This document shows positions 16,249 to 24,316 of a stretch of DNA of 64,000 bases, piece after piece. The notes under the pieces are model-generated. The model saw only the letters and a program-made list of their open reading frames with translations. It had not been told where the DNA came from and did not search any database. Position 1 is the first letter of the stretch, and each line of letters opens with the position of its first letter. Location: positions 62,001 through 126,000 of the forward strand of contig NZ_LQOU01000064.1 in NCBI RefSeq assembly GCF_002102155.1, in the 5' to 3' direction. A program made the position numbers and the translations under genes. This DNA comes from Mycobacterium europaeum (GTDB taxonomy: Bacteria; Actinomycetota; Actinomycetes; Mycobacteriales; Mycobacteriaceae).

Positions 16249-19112
16249 GCAGCACCCATGCGCGACCGAGGCGGCCGGTTCTCGCCCGGCTGATTCGCGT
16301 CCTGGCGTTGCCAATCGTGTTGTTTTGGGTCCTGCTGGCGGTTGGGCTCGGTTTGATTTCGCCCTCGCTTGACGATGTCGCGGCCCAGCACTCGGTGCCG
16401 ATGACCCCAACGGACGCCCCGGCATTCAAATCGATGATGCAGATCGGCCGGGTGTTCAACGAGTTCAGTTCGGACTCTTCGGCAATGGTGGTGTTGGAGG
16501 GACAGGACAAACTCGGGGACAGCGCGCATGAGTTCTACGACCGGATCGTGGCCAAGCTGAAGGCCGACACCGCGCACGTGCAGCATGTCCAGGACTTCTG
16601 GGGTGACCCGCTGACCGCGGCGGGTTCACAAAGCGCGGACGGCAAGGCCGCTTACGTGCAGGTGTTCCTCGATGGTGATCAGGGGACCACGCCCAGTCAT
16701 GAGTCGGTCGCCGCGATACGCAAGATCGTCGCCGAGGTACCCGCGCCGCCGGGCGTCAAGGCGTACGTGGCCGGCAACACGGTGCTCAACGCCGATGTCA
16801 GCGTCGTGGGACACAAGAGCATGGCGACGATGGCGCTGGTCTCGATCGGCGTGATTTTGGGCATGCTGCTGCTCATCTACCGCTCGATCGGCACAACGAT
16901 CTTGTGCCTGGTGGTGATCGGCATCGAACTGTTTGCCGCAGAGGGAGTTACGGCGACTGCCGGCAACCTGAATCTCATCGGCCTCACCACGTACGCCGTC
17001 AGCATGGTGACCATGCTGAGCATCGCCGCGGGGACCGACTACATCATCTTTCTGTTGGGTCGCTATCACGAAGCCCGCGCCCTCGGCCAAGATCGAGAGG
17101 AGGCGTTTTATACGGCATATCAGGGTGTGTCCCAAGTGATCTTGGGTTCGGGTTTGACGATCGTGGGCGCTTGCGTGTGCTTGACGGCGACCCGGCTGCC
17201 GTATTTCCAGACCATGGGGCTGCCGTGTGCGATCGCGTTGCTGGTGATCGTATTGGCGGCACTGACCCTGGCGCCTGCCGTGCTGGTGGTGGGCTCCCGG
17301 TTCGGGCTCTTCGACCCGAAAGGCAATCTCTCCGCCCGAAATTGGCGCAAGGTCGGTACCGCTGTAGTGCGCTGGCCGATACCGATCCTTCTCGTGACGA
17401 TGATGATCGCCGCGATCGGCTTCGTCAGCCTGACCACCTATGTGCCCAATTACAACGATCAGAAGTTCACGCCCCAAGATATGCAGGCCAACATCGCGTA
17501 CGCCGCCGCCGATCGGCACTTCTCCCAGGCCCGCATGAATCCCGAGCTGCTCATGGTCCAGGCCGACCACGACCTGCGTGACCCGGCGGACATGCTCGTC
17601 GTCGACCGGATCGCCAAGAGCGTGTTCCACCTACGCGGCATCGAGCGCGTGCAGACCATCACCCGACCGCTGGGCGCACCGATCGAACACAGCTCGATAC
17701 CGTTTCAGATCGCGATGCAGAACTCCAGCACGCTGCAAACGGCAAAGTTCATGAACGACAACATGGCTCACATGCTCGAGCAGGCCGACGAGCTGGGCAA
17801 GACGATCTCCACCATGGAACACATGTACAGCGTCATGCGCGAGTTGACCGCGACCACGCACAGCATGGTGGGCAAGACCCACGACATGGTGGACACCTCC
17901 AACCAATTGCGCGACCGCATAGCCGATTTCGATGACTTCTGGCGACCCATCCGCTCGTACTTCTACTGGGAACGGCATTGCTTCGACATCCCGATCTGCT
18001 GGTCGATGAGGTCGATCTTCGACGCCCTCGACGGGATCGACGACCTCGCCGATCAGCTGGAAGGGCTCAGCGGCGATCTCGACCATCTCGATCGATTGAT
18101 GCCCCAGTTGCTGGCCGATTTTCCGTCGATGATCGACACGATGAAGACGATGCGCGACTACATGCTCTCGACGCACAGCACGATGGCCGGCATCCAGGCC
18201 CACATGCAAGAGGCTGCCGAAGGATCCACCCTGATGGGGCAATACTTCGACGAGGCCAAAAACGACGACTCGTTCTATCTACCGCCCGAGGTCTTCAAAA
18301 GTCCCGACTTTGTGCGCGGCCTGAAGATGTTCGTCTCCCCTGACGGGAAGGCCGTCCGGTTCATCATCACCCACCAAGGTGACCCCGCCACCGTCGAGGG
18401 CATCAAGCACGTCAAGGGCATCAAAGACGCCGTGGCCGACGCCATCAAGGGCACACCACTGGAATCCTCGAAGGTCTACGTCGCCGGGATGGCCTCGATG
18501 TACAGCGACATGCAACAAGGGGTGACCATCGACCTGCTCGTCGCGGGAATTTCGGCCATGATTTTGATCTTCGGCATCATGTTGCTCATCACCCGCAGTC
18601 TGGTGGCCGCGTTGGTGATCGTCGGCACCGTCGCCGCCTCATTGGGCACGGCCTGCGGCCTGTCGGTCCTGCTCTGGCAAGACCTCATCGGCCAGGGCGT
18701 CCAATGGATCGTGTTGCCGCTGTCCGTGGTGATCCTGCTGGCGGTGGGTTCGGACTACAACCTGCTCGTGGTTTCGCGGCTCAAGGAGGAAATCCACGCC
18801 GGCCTCAACACCGGGATCATCCGCGGCATGGGCGCCTCCGGGCGAGTGGTCACCGCCGCCGGCATGGTGTTCGCGTTCACCATGATGTCGATGATCGTCA
18901 GCCAGCTCCGTGTGATCGGGGAACTGGGCACCACCATCGGGTTGGGTCTGTTGGTAGACACCTTGATCGTGCGCTCGTTCATGACGCCGTCGATCGCCGC
19001 CGCCCTCGGGCACTGGTTCTGGTGGCCCCTCAACACCTACCGCACCAAACCGGCCTCGCAGGCAACCGACGAGGTGCACACGGCGCCCATTCCGCAGCTG
19101 ATAGCCCCGTGA
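16245..19112 (+). CDS. MmpL family RND transporter (MmpL4/MmpL5 type)
   Basis: The 955-residue RND transporter has a first helix at about 13-35, a porter domain, helices 2-6 (about 185-385), a long second porter/coiled-coil domain (about 410-750) and helices 7-12. The proton-relay Asp-Tyr pairs are present in AAGTDYIIFLLGRYHEA and AVGSDYNLLVVSRLKEE. The second domain contains the Cys pair CFDIPICW and the repeated heptads characteristic of MmpL4/5, thought to form a periplasmic tube. Such proteins export glycopeptidolipids, siderophores or drugs such as bedaquiline and azoles; the cargo here is unknown. It is translationally coupled to mmpS, followed by a TetR gene, and faces a FAAL gene, so a lipid cargo is favoured. 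Confidence 0.92.
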   Translation: MSSTHARPRRPVLARLIRVLALPIVLFWVLLAVGLGLISPSLDDVAAQHSVPMTPTDAPAFKSMMQIGRVFNEFSSDSSAMVVLEGQDKLGDSAHEFYDRIVAKLKADTAHVQHVQDFWGDPLTAAGSQSADGKAAYVQVFLDGDQGTTPSHESVAAIRKIVAEVPAPPGVKAYVAGNTVLNADVSVVGHKSMATMALVSIGVILGMLLLIYRSIGTTILCLVVIGIELFAAEGVTATAGNLNLIGLTTYAVSMVTMLSIAAGTDYIIFLLGRYHEARALGQDREEAFYTAYQGVSQVILGSGLTIVGACVCLTATRLPYFQTMGLPCAIALLVIVLAALTLAPAVLVVGSRFGLFDPKGNLSARNWRKVGTAVVRWPIPILLVTMMIAAIGFVSLTTYVPNYNDQKFTPQDMQANIAYAAADRHFSQARMNPELLMVQADHDLRDPADMLVVDRIAKSVFHLRGIERVQTITRPLGAPIEHSSIPFQIAMQNSSTLQTAKFMNDNMAHMLEQADELGKTISTMEHMYSVMRELTATTHSMVGKTHDMVDTSNQLRDRIADFDDFWRPIRSYFYWERHCFDIPICWSMRSIFDALDGIDDLADQLEGLSGDLDHLDRLMPQLLADFPSMIDTMKTMRDYMLSTHSTMAGIQAHMQEAAEGSTLMGQYFDEAKNDDSFYLPPEVFKSPDFVRGLKMFVSPDGKAVRFIITHQGDPATVEGIKHVKGIKDAVADAIKGTPLESSKVYVAGMASMYSDMQQGVTIDLLVAGISAMILIFGIMLLITRSLVAALVIVGTVAASLGTACGLSVLLWQDLIGQGVQWIVLPLSVVILLAVGSDYNLLVVSRLKEEIHAGLNTGIIRGMGASGRVVTAAGMVFAFTMMSMIVSQLRVIGELGTTIGLGLLVDTLIVRSFMTPSIAAALGHWFWWPLNTYRTKPASQATDEVHTAPIPQLIAP

Positions 19113-19174
19113 GGCTCAGCCGCCGGTCTGCCACACTGTCGACGACGAGGTCGTCAGATGACGGAGCGGGGCTC

Positions 19175-19792
19175 ATGACAGAACCGGAATCAAAACTGCG
19201 CCAACGCACCGACGGGCGTTTGGACCGGTCTCGCGATCCGGCCATTCTCAATGCCGCTCTAGCGGCCCTGACAGAGCATGGGTATCACGCCACCAACATG
19301 AATGACATCGCGGCGCGCGCCGGTGTGGGTAAGGCCGCCATCTATCGGCGCTGGTCATCCAAGGCCGCCCTGATGACCGACGCCTTGGTGTACTGGCGAC
19401 CCGATCTCCTGAGCACCGACGTCCCCGACACGGGCAGCCTCACCGGCGACCTGGACGCCCTGGTCGAACGCGTCAAAGTCAATGACACCAACCTCGTCAG
19501 CAACGACCTGGTACTGCGAGTCGCTATGGAAGCCGCCCACGAACCCGAACTCGCCTCCGCACTCGATGACCTCATGCTGGCAAAAGGCAAACGCACGATA
19601 TCGACGATTCTGGCGAAGGCGGCCGATCGCGGCGAGGTCTCCTCGGACCGTGATTGGTCCCTGGTAGCTGACGTGCTCCTAGGAATGGGCCTGCTGCAGG
19701 TCGCCCGCGGCCAAACCGTCGACGCCAACTTCGTCCGACGGGTTATCGACACACTGATCCTGCCCGCAGTACGCGCGCCAGCTAACGAATAG
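19175..19792 (+). CDS. TetR/AcrR family regulator of the mmpS-mmpL operon
   Basis: The 205-residue regulator starts MTEPESKLRQRTDGRLDRS. The HTH lies at about 30-70 (ALAALTEHGYHATNMNDIAARAG, AAIYRRWSSKAALM), followed by a TetR_C_11-type ligand domain. The ATG at 19175 has GGAGCGGGG just upstream; the frame is open far upstream inside mmpL but that part is not protein-like. It is 62 bp after mmpL on the same strand, the arrangement expected of a local repressor. The palindromes upstream of mmpS are the probable targets. Confidence 0.85.
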   Translation: MTEPESKLRQRTDGRLDRSRDPAILNAALAALTEHGYHATNMNDIAARAGVGKAAIYRRWSSKAALMTDALVYWRPDLLSTDVPDTGSLTGDLDALVERVKVNDTNLVSNDLVLRVAMEAAHEPELASALDDLMLAKGKRTISTILAKAADRGEVSSDRDWSLVADVLLGMGLLQVARGQTVDANFVRRVIDTLILPAVRAPANE

Positions 19793-19858
19793 GGCTCTTA
19801 GTGCGGAGCCTCGTACCGGCCCTGACCAGAGGCATCACTTGAAGGGACCACGTCAAGT

Positions 19859-19892
19859 ATCAGCCGAGGTCATACAAAAACAGGAGTGCCCC
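19859..19892. repeat. left copy of 34-bp direct repeat flanking the IS481 element
   Basis: This stretch is nearly identical to 21231-21263 (one substitution, one extra A in an A-run). It combines an IS-end-like atcagccgag with a sequence ending in gtgcccc, the last six bases of the tRNA-Arg gene. Confidence 0.75.
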
Positions 19893-19957
19893 TGTTCAGA
19901 GTCGGTTGATGGTTGACGTTTCTGTGTCGGTTGATCCGTGACACTCTGTGTTGTGGT

Positions 19958-21144
19958 TTAGGCGCCTGCGCTGGTGCGCATGGCCCGTTTGATTCGTACC
20001 TCGCCGGTGGTGCGGCGGGCGGCGGTTTTGACGAGATTGTCACCGACCCAGAACCGCAGCAGATCGCCGTCGACGTGGACATCGCAGCGTTGTCCGGCGT
20101 AGTAGCGGCCGATGCTGACTTGCTGCCAGCACACGCACACCACCCCATTGGTGGTGACGCGGCGGCTTACCCAGTCATCACCGACCCGGTCGGTGGGTGC
20201 GCCCCTCGAGTTCGACGGTGACGATGCCGGCACACTGGCGCCGAAGCGTTCGGCCGGGGTCGCCATCTTCAACGCTTGATGCGGCCGGTTGGTGTTGTAG
20301 TCACCCACCCACTCATCAAGAGCCCGCTGAGCCGTCTTCAGATTAGCGAACGGTGTTGCAGTGCTGAGGAATTCAGCACGCAGGCTGCGGTGGAACCGCT
20401 CGATCTTGCCCGTCGTCGTCGGACTGCGCGGTTGGGTCAGCAGGTGCTCGATGCCATCTTCGCGGCAGATCGCATCAAAAAGCACCTCCACCGGTGGATG
20501 GGAAAATCGGCCGGTGAACACCTTGCCATTATCGGTCAAAATCTGTTCAGGCGCCCCAAAGTGGGCCAACGCGTCACGCAGCCCGTCGCAGACCGCACGG
20601 GTGCGTTCTCGAGCCATCAACCGCGCGCACACACACAACCGGAATGGTCATCCATGCCTGTCAACGCCTTGGCGCTGGTGCCGCCGGCCAACGGGAAACC
20701 CCCGACCATGTCCATCTGCCATAGTTCCATGGGGGCGCCGCGTTCCCAGCGTTTCCATTTCCGGGAGCGCCGATCCCGCACCGCCGGATCAATCAACCCC
20801 GCCCGCACCAGGGCCCGATACACCGCCGACTCCGAGGGCACCGGACTGACCCGGCGCTTGGCCAGCTCGAACACGAGCCGCCGGGGACCCCAATACGGAC
20901 GTGAGCGGCGCAATTCCACCACCGCCGCTTCCACCTCAGCCGGCATCTGATGCGGACACCTCACCGGCCGATGCGACCGATCCGCCAGCCCGTCTAAACC
21001 CTGGGCCTCATAGCGGGCCAACCACCGGTGCAACGTCTGACGCGCCACCCCGGTCTTTTCTGCGGCCTGTGACACCGACAACCCATCACCAATGACCGCC
21101 ATCACGGCCTGGTACCTCTGCTCGGCCACGCTCAACTCCGTCAT
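19958..21144 (-). pseudogene. IS481-family transposase, interrupted by frameshift
   Basis: Two overlapping minus-strand frames join into one transposase. The 5' part (21144-20617) has the HTH LSVSQAAEKTGVARQTLHRW and the first catalytic Asp in LWQMDMVGG. The 3' part (20638-19958) has the second Asp in ILTDNGKVF and the Glu in TTGKIERFHRS, followed by RPHQAL. The break falls in a GT-repeat (ggttgtgtgtgtgcgcg on the minus strand): removing one GT unit restores an unbroken DDHSGCVCARLMARER. This indicates a dinucleotide slippage or a sequencing artefact in the repeat. A programmed frameshift is not usual for this family. Confidence 0.8.
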
Positions 21145-21152
21145 TCAGGGAG

Positions 21153-21242
21153 TGTCACCGATCAGCCGAAACAACTGTCACGCATCAGCCGAAACACCGT
21201 CACCCATCACCCGAAGACGAAATGTCACGCATCAGCCGAGCT
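21153..21242. repeat. four iterated 20-nt subterminal IS repeats
   Basis: Units at 21153-21172, 21176-21195, 21198-21217 and 21223-21242 follow the pattern TGTCACgcATCAGCCGAAAC with 0-6 changes, start-to-start 22-25 nt. They are presumed transposase-binding sites at the IS right end. Confidence 0.7.
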
Positions 21243-21263
21243 CATACAAAACAGGAGTGCCCC
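21231..21263. repeat. right copy of the 34-bp direct repeat, overlapping the tRNA-Arg 3' end
   Basis: This is the partner of 19859-19892. Its last six bases (tgcccc) belong to the acceptor end of the tRNA-Arg gene, so this is a candidate attachment or insertion target site. Confidence 0.7.
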
Positions 21264-21330
21264 CGGCAGGATTCGAACCTGCGACACCGGCTTTAGGAGA
21301 GCCGTGCTCTATCCCCTGAGCTACGAGGGC
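21258..21330 (-). tRNA. tRNA-Arg (anticodon CCT)
   Basis: The 73-nt cloverleaf lies on the minus strand. The 5' acceptor GCCCTCG pairs with CGGGGGC (one T-G wobble) and the discriminator base is A. The D arm is AGCTCAGGGGATAGAGC. The anticodon stem-loop GGCTCTCCTAAAGCC places CCT at the anticodon, decoding AGG. The T arm carries GGTTCGAATCC. CCA is not encoded. Confidence 0.95.
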
Positions 21331-21544
21331 GGGGGACGTCTTCAAATACCTTGACTCAAACCTAGCTGGGCGAGGTTCAGCGGCATTCGCGGCGTCCTGG
21401 TGCCATTCCGGACGATTGGCCTAGTCGTCGCGATGTGGCGGGTGTGAGTGTAGCTGGTATGGCGATGACCAGGTGACATCTCGGCGTGACGCGCTGCCGA
21501 GGGCGAGTCTCTCTTGCCGGCTCGCGTCAGGCGGCTCAAGGCAG

Positions 21545-23164
21545 TCAGGGACGTAGCGGCTGAACGATGCTCCCACCGGAATCGGCTCCGGTGACGCCGC
21601 GCGTGATGGTGCGGCCGCGGAAGAAACCCGGGGCTATCGCCCACCACGCCAGCATCAGGATCACTCCGAGCGCCAGCGCGCCGATACCGACCGCCGCGAC
21701 GGCACCGAACCCGAGGATCGTGATGCTGTGGCCCTCATGGTCGGTCAGCCACTCGGGCCTGGCGTACTGGATGAGCCCGTAGATGAAAACGAGCAGTAAG
21801 ACCACGCCGCCCAGCAATGGGAAGGCGCCGCGCATCACGAAATCCCGCACCGACGCGGTGAGGGTATGGCGGTAGTACCAGGCGCACGCAAACCCGGTGA
21901 GCCCGTAGTAGAACGCGATCATCAACCCGACCGATCCCACCAGCGCGGCCAGCAGGCTCTCGCTGACGAGCGTGAACAGGACGTAGAAAATGATGGACAC
22001 CACCCCGACCGCGATCGTGGATGTGCTCGGCGTCAGGTAGTGAGGGTGGGTCTTGGCGAACGAGTCAGGCAGCGCCTTGTACGCCCCCATCGACAGGGTG
22101 GTGCGCGTGGTCTTCAAGATCGTCGTCTGAGTCGACGCGGAGGCGGAAGTCAGGATCGACGCCGCCAGCAACAGCAGTGCAATCTTCCCGAGGACACCGT
22201 CCCCGAACAATTGCGGACCGATGGATGCAAAAACGTCTCTCGAGTTGTGCGGGTTGCCCAGCCCGATGCCCGCCGTCCCGACACCGGCGAACGCCACGGC
22301 CGACACGGTCACCAGGGTGAAGGTCGCCAGCAGCAGGAAAGTCGAGATGACGCCGGCGCGACCCGGCGTGCGGCCGGGGTCGTCGGACTCCTCGTTGCAG
22401 GACACAGCGGTGTCCCACCCCCAGTACATGAAGATGGCCATGAGGACTGCCGGGGCGGCGGTCGTCCTCAAGTCAAGACCGCCCGGCCAGAACCAGGACA
22501 GCGAAGGATGCAGCGAAAAGGCTTGGGCTTCATGAGTATACGTTTTGACCAGCGCGACCACCGAAAACGCAATCAGCGCCACGATCTGAATGGACAGCAG
22601 TGCGTACAGCAGTCGTGCCGAGACCGCGATGCCGCGATAACAGACATACGTCATCAGCACAATCCAGGAGACGCCCGCCACCGTCGAGCAGAACCTGCTG
22701 TCGGCCAGGTCCGCAACCGAATGCCAACCCAGCTGGCCGACGAAGCTGAACGAGTACTTCCCGGCGATATCGACCAGGTTGGCCATCACGATCACTTCCG
22801 CGGCGATGATGCCCCAGCCGCCGAGCCATCCCACGACAGGCCCAAACGCCCGCGACGCCCACCTGAACGTGGTGCCACAGTCCGGTTCGGCCTCGTTCAG
22901 CTCCCGGTAGGCGACGGCGATCAGATACATCGGGATGAAGGAAACGAGAACGACCGCCGGGGCTTTCACGCCGGCGAGTTGCCCACCGCCACTGGCCACG
23001 ATGAGACCCAGCGTCGCGGCAAGGCTGTAGGCGGGTGCCATTGACGCCAGGCCGACCACGACGCCGGAGACCAGGCCGAGCGCGCCACCCCTGAGGCCTT
23101 TGCTCTTGACGGTGGTCGGCGCGGCTTCCCAATCCGGGCCCGCCATGGTCCCACCTTTGCTCAT
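21545..23164 (-). CDS. APC superfamily amino-acid permease
   Basis: The 539-residue protein has about 12 hydrophobic segments from about residue 20 to 510. The N-terminal block GVVVGLASMAPAYSLAATLG is typical of APC transporters, and EPDCGTTFRWASRAFGPVVGWLGGW is a strong family signature. Relatives import amino acids or polyamines by proton symport; the substrate is unknown. I chose the ATG at 23164, preceded by GAGGGG on the minus strand; the frame stays open upstream but that part is Asn/Ser/Arg-rich and unlikely. It is a monocistronic gene between the tRNA-Arg and small acidic-protein genes. Confidence 0.88.
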   Translation of the reverse strand: MSKGGTMAGPDWEAAPTTVKSKGLRGGALGLVSGVVVGLASMAPAYSLAATLGLIVASGGGQLAGVKAPAVVLVSFIPMYLIAVAYRELNEAEPDCGTTFRWASRAFGPVVGWLGGWGIIAAEVIVMANLVDIAGKYSFSFVGQLGWHSVADLADSRFCSTVAGVSWIVLMTYVCYRGIAVSARLLYALLSIQIVALIAFSVVALVKTYTHEAQAFSLHPSLSWFWPGGLDLRTTAAPAVLMAIFMYWGWDTAVSCNEESDDPGRTPGRAGVISTFLLLATFTLVTVSAVAFAGVGTAGIGLGNPHNSRDVFASIGPQLFGDGVLGKIALLLLAASILTSASASTQTTILKTTRTTLSMGAYKALPDSFAKTHPHYLTPSTSTIAVGVVSIIFYVLFTLVSESLLAALVGSVGLMIAFYYGLTGFACAWYYRHTLTASVRDFVMRGAFPLLGGVVLLLVFIYGLIQYARPEWLTDHEGHSITILGFGAVAAVGIGALALGVILMLAWWAIAPGFFRGRTITRGVTGADSGGSIVQPLRP

Positions 23165-23240
23165 CGCACCCCTCTGTTTGAGCAGACCTAGGCGAAATCG
23201 GCGTTGAGGAGTCGCCGCGCCTACCGCCGCGCTGCGGCGA

Positions 23241-23462
23241 CTATTGCCATCTGAGATCTTCGTCGAGTTGTTGGGCTCGTTCGTCGAGTTCGGTGGCGGG
23301 GCCGGTATCAATGATGACCTCTTGCCAGTACGACGGACTGTAGAGGTGAATGTCCTTGCCGCTATTGACCCTCAGCACGCCGCCCGTGAGTACTGCATAA
23401 GTGGCGCCGTCCGGATATTCGTCGTCTTCATCCTGGCCGGAAATTTGGATCCACATTTTCAT
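23241..23462 (-). CDS. 73-residue acidic hypothetical protein
   Basis: The product begins MKMWIQISGQDEDDEYPDG, has a beta-rich middle (ATYAVLTGGVLRVNSGKDIHLY) and an acidic helical tail (DERAQQLDEDLRW). No named domain is recognised. The alternation of short strands suggests a small single-domain fold. It is downstream of the DUF5709 gene on the same strand (80-bp gap) and may be co-transcribed with it. Confidence 0.6.
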   Translation of the reverse strand: MKMWIQISGQDEDDEYPDGATYAVLTGGVLRVNSGKDIHLYSPSYWQEVIIDTGPATELDERAQQLDEDLRWQ

Positions 23463-23542
23463 GCCGAAATACCCTCCGCGTCCGCCGAGCGAATTCTTGA
23501 AATTAGCGCTGCGACCGCGCCCGGGCCCGGGCCCGGTAGGAC

Positions 23543-23998
23543 TTACTCCTCCTCGTCGTCGATGACGTGCATGGCGGCTTCCTCGGCGGACGCCGCACCC
23601 CCGCCGATCCCGACATCTGTAGCGAACAACTCCTCGTCGGCATCTTCGCCAAATCCCAAGTCCGAAGCGACAAGCCGCCCGGCTCGTGCACCGCCCACTT
23701 CGCGCCGCTCCGGGAATTCGGCGTCCCGCTCGGAGGCATCGCTGCGCCGCTGCTCGTCCTCGTCGAGCACGACGTTGATTCGCGCCGCCGGGTCCGGCTC
23801 TTCCTCCGCGAGCATTTGATCCATGCTTTCGGCCGGGCCGAATGCGCCGCGTCCGTAGGGTCGTTCGGGTGGTGAGTACCCCTCGTCAAGGATGTCGTCC
23901 ACACCGCGATCGAGCAGGGTGTCCTCTTGTTGGAGCTGGTTGTCGTCCTCAACGCTGTAGTCGCCGGCCGCGGGGCCGGTCTCGTAGTGAGCACTCAT
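23543..23998 (-). CDS. DUF5709 domain protein
   Basis: The 151-residue, very acidic protein begins MSAHYETGPAAGDYSVEDDNQLQQEDTL-like sequence and contains LLDRGVDDILDEGYSPPERP, the characteristic DUF5709 block, then RPYGRGAFGPAESMDQMLAEEEP and an acidic tail ending in DDEEE. The lack of hydrophobic core stretches suggests it is mostly disordered. DUF5709 is restricted to actinobacteria and its role is unknown. The internal Met at 23998 is used as start because the 13 upstream codons are not family-like. Confidence 0.8.
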   Translation of the reverse strand: MSAHYETGPAAGDYSVEDDNQLQQEDTLLDRGVDDILDEGYSPPERPYGRGAFGPAESMDQMLAEEEPDPAARINVVLDEDEQRRSDASERDAEFPERREVGGARAGRLVASDLGFGEDADEELFATDVGIGGGAASAEEAAMHVIDDEEE

Positions 23999-24316
23999 AA
24001 TTCGCCTGTCATGTTGTTGCCGTTCCTGTCGCGGCATTCACCGCGTGCGCAGTCCAACCGTAAGGATTGCACCGGTCCGCGCCATAGGGTCATTTGTCCT
24101 TTTCGACCGAGGCCTCCCGCGCATCATATAGAAGCCCACCGGGGGAGAAATCCGAATTCATCTGCGGCATAGAGTGTCCAGCTCGGAGTGACTTTCCGCA
24201 GCAGAGATATGACTTTTGCCCCTCGGCCGGGCGGTGGATTGGTGCGATGGTCGAGGCACGATGGGTATAGCCATGCATTCAGGATGGACTCAGGGCGGCG
24301 AGGGAAAGGACGCCCG
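23999..24316. other. divergent spacer upstream of the PRPP synthetase gene
   Basis: This 318-bp region has no convincing gene. It contains the DosR-box-like sequence listed separately; a ribosome site GGGAAAGGA stands just before the downstream ATG at 24317. Confidence 0.45.
24209..24222. promoter_or_regulatory. weak DosR-box-like sequence
   Basis: On the minus strand GGGGCAAAAGTCAT matches 10 of 14 core positions of the DosR consensus GGGACTWWAGTCCC. It lies 94 bp before the PRPP synthetase start. Chance similarity is possible. Confidence 0.25.

Larger units (their letters stand above)
19893..21242 (-). mobile_element. IS481-family insertion sequence, transposase frameshifted
   Basis: The element of about 1.35 kb holds one transposase frame broken in two and has inverted ends built of short repeats. 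On the right, four iterations of the type TGTCACgcATCAGCCGAAAC occur; on the left two divergent inverted copies (GTCGGTTGAT, 19899-19918 and 19924-19943). Outer boundaries are approximate because the flanking direct repeat shares part of the right-end sequence. Members move by a DDE transposase. The frameshift and the divergence of the ends suggest an old, immobile copy. Confidence 0.75.
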
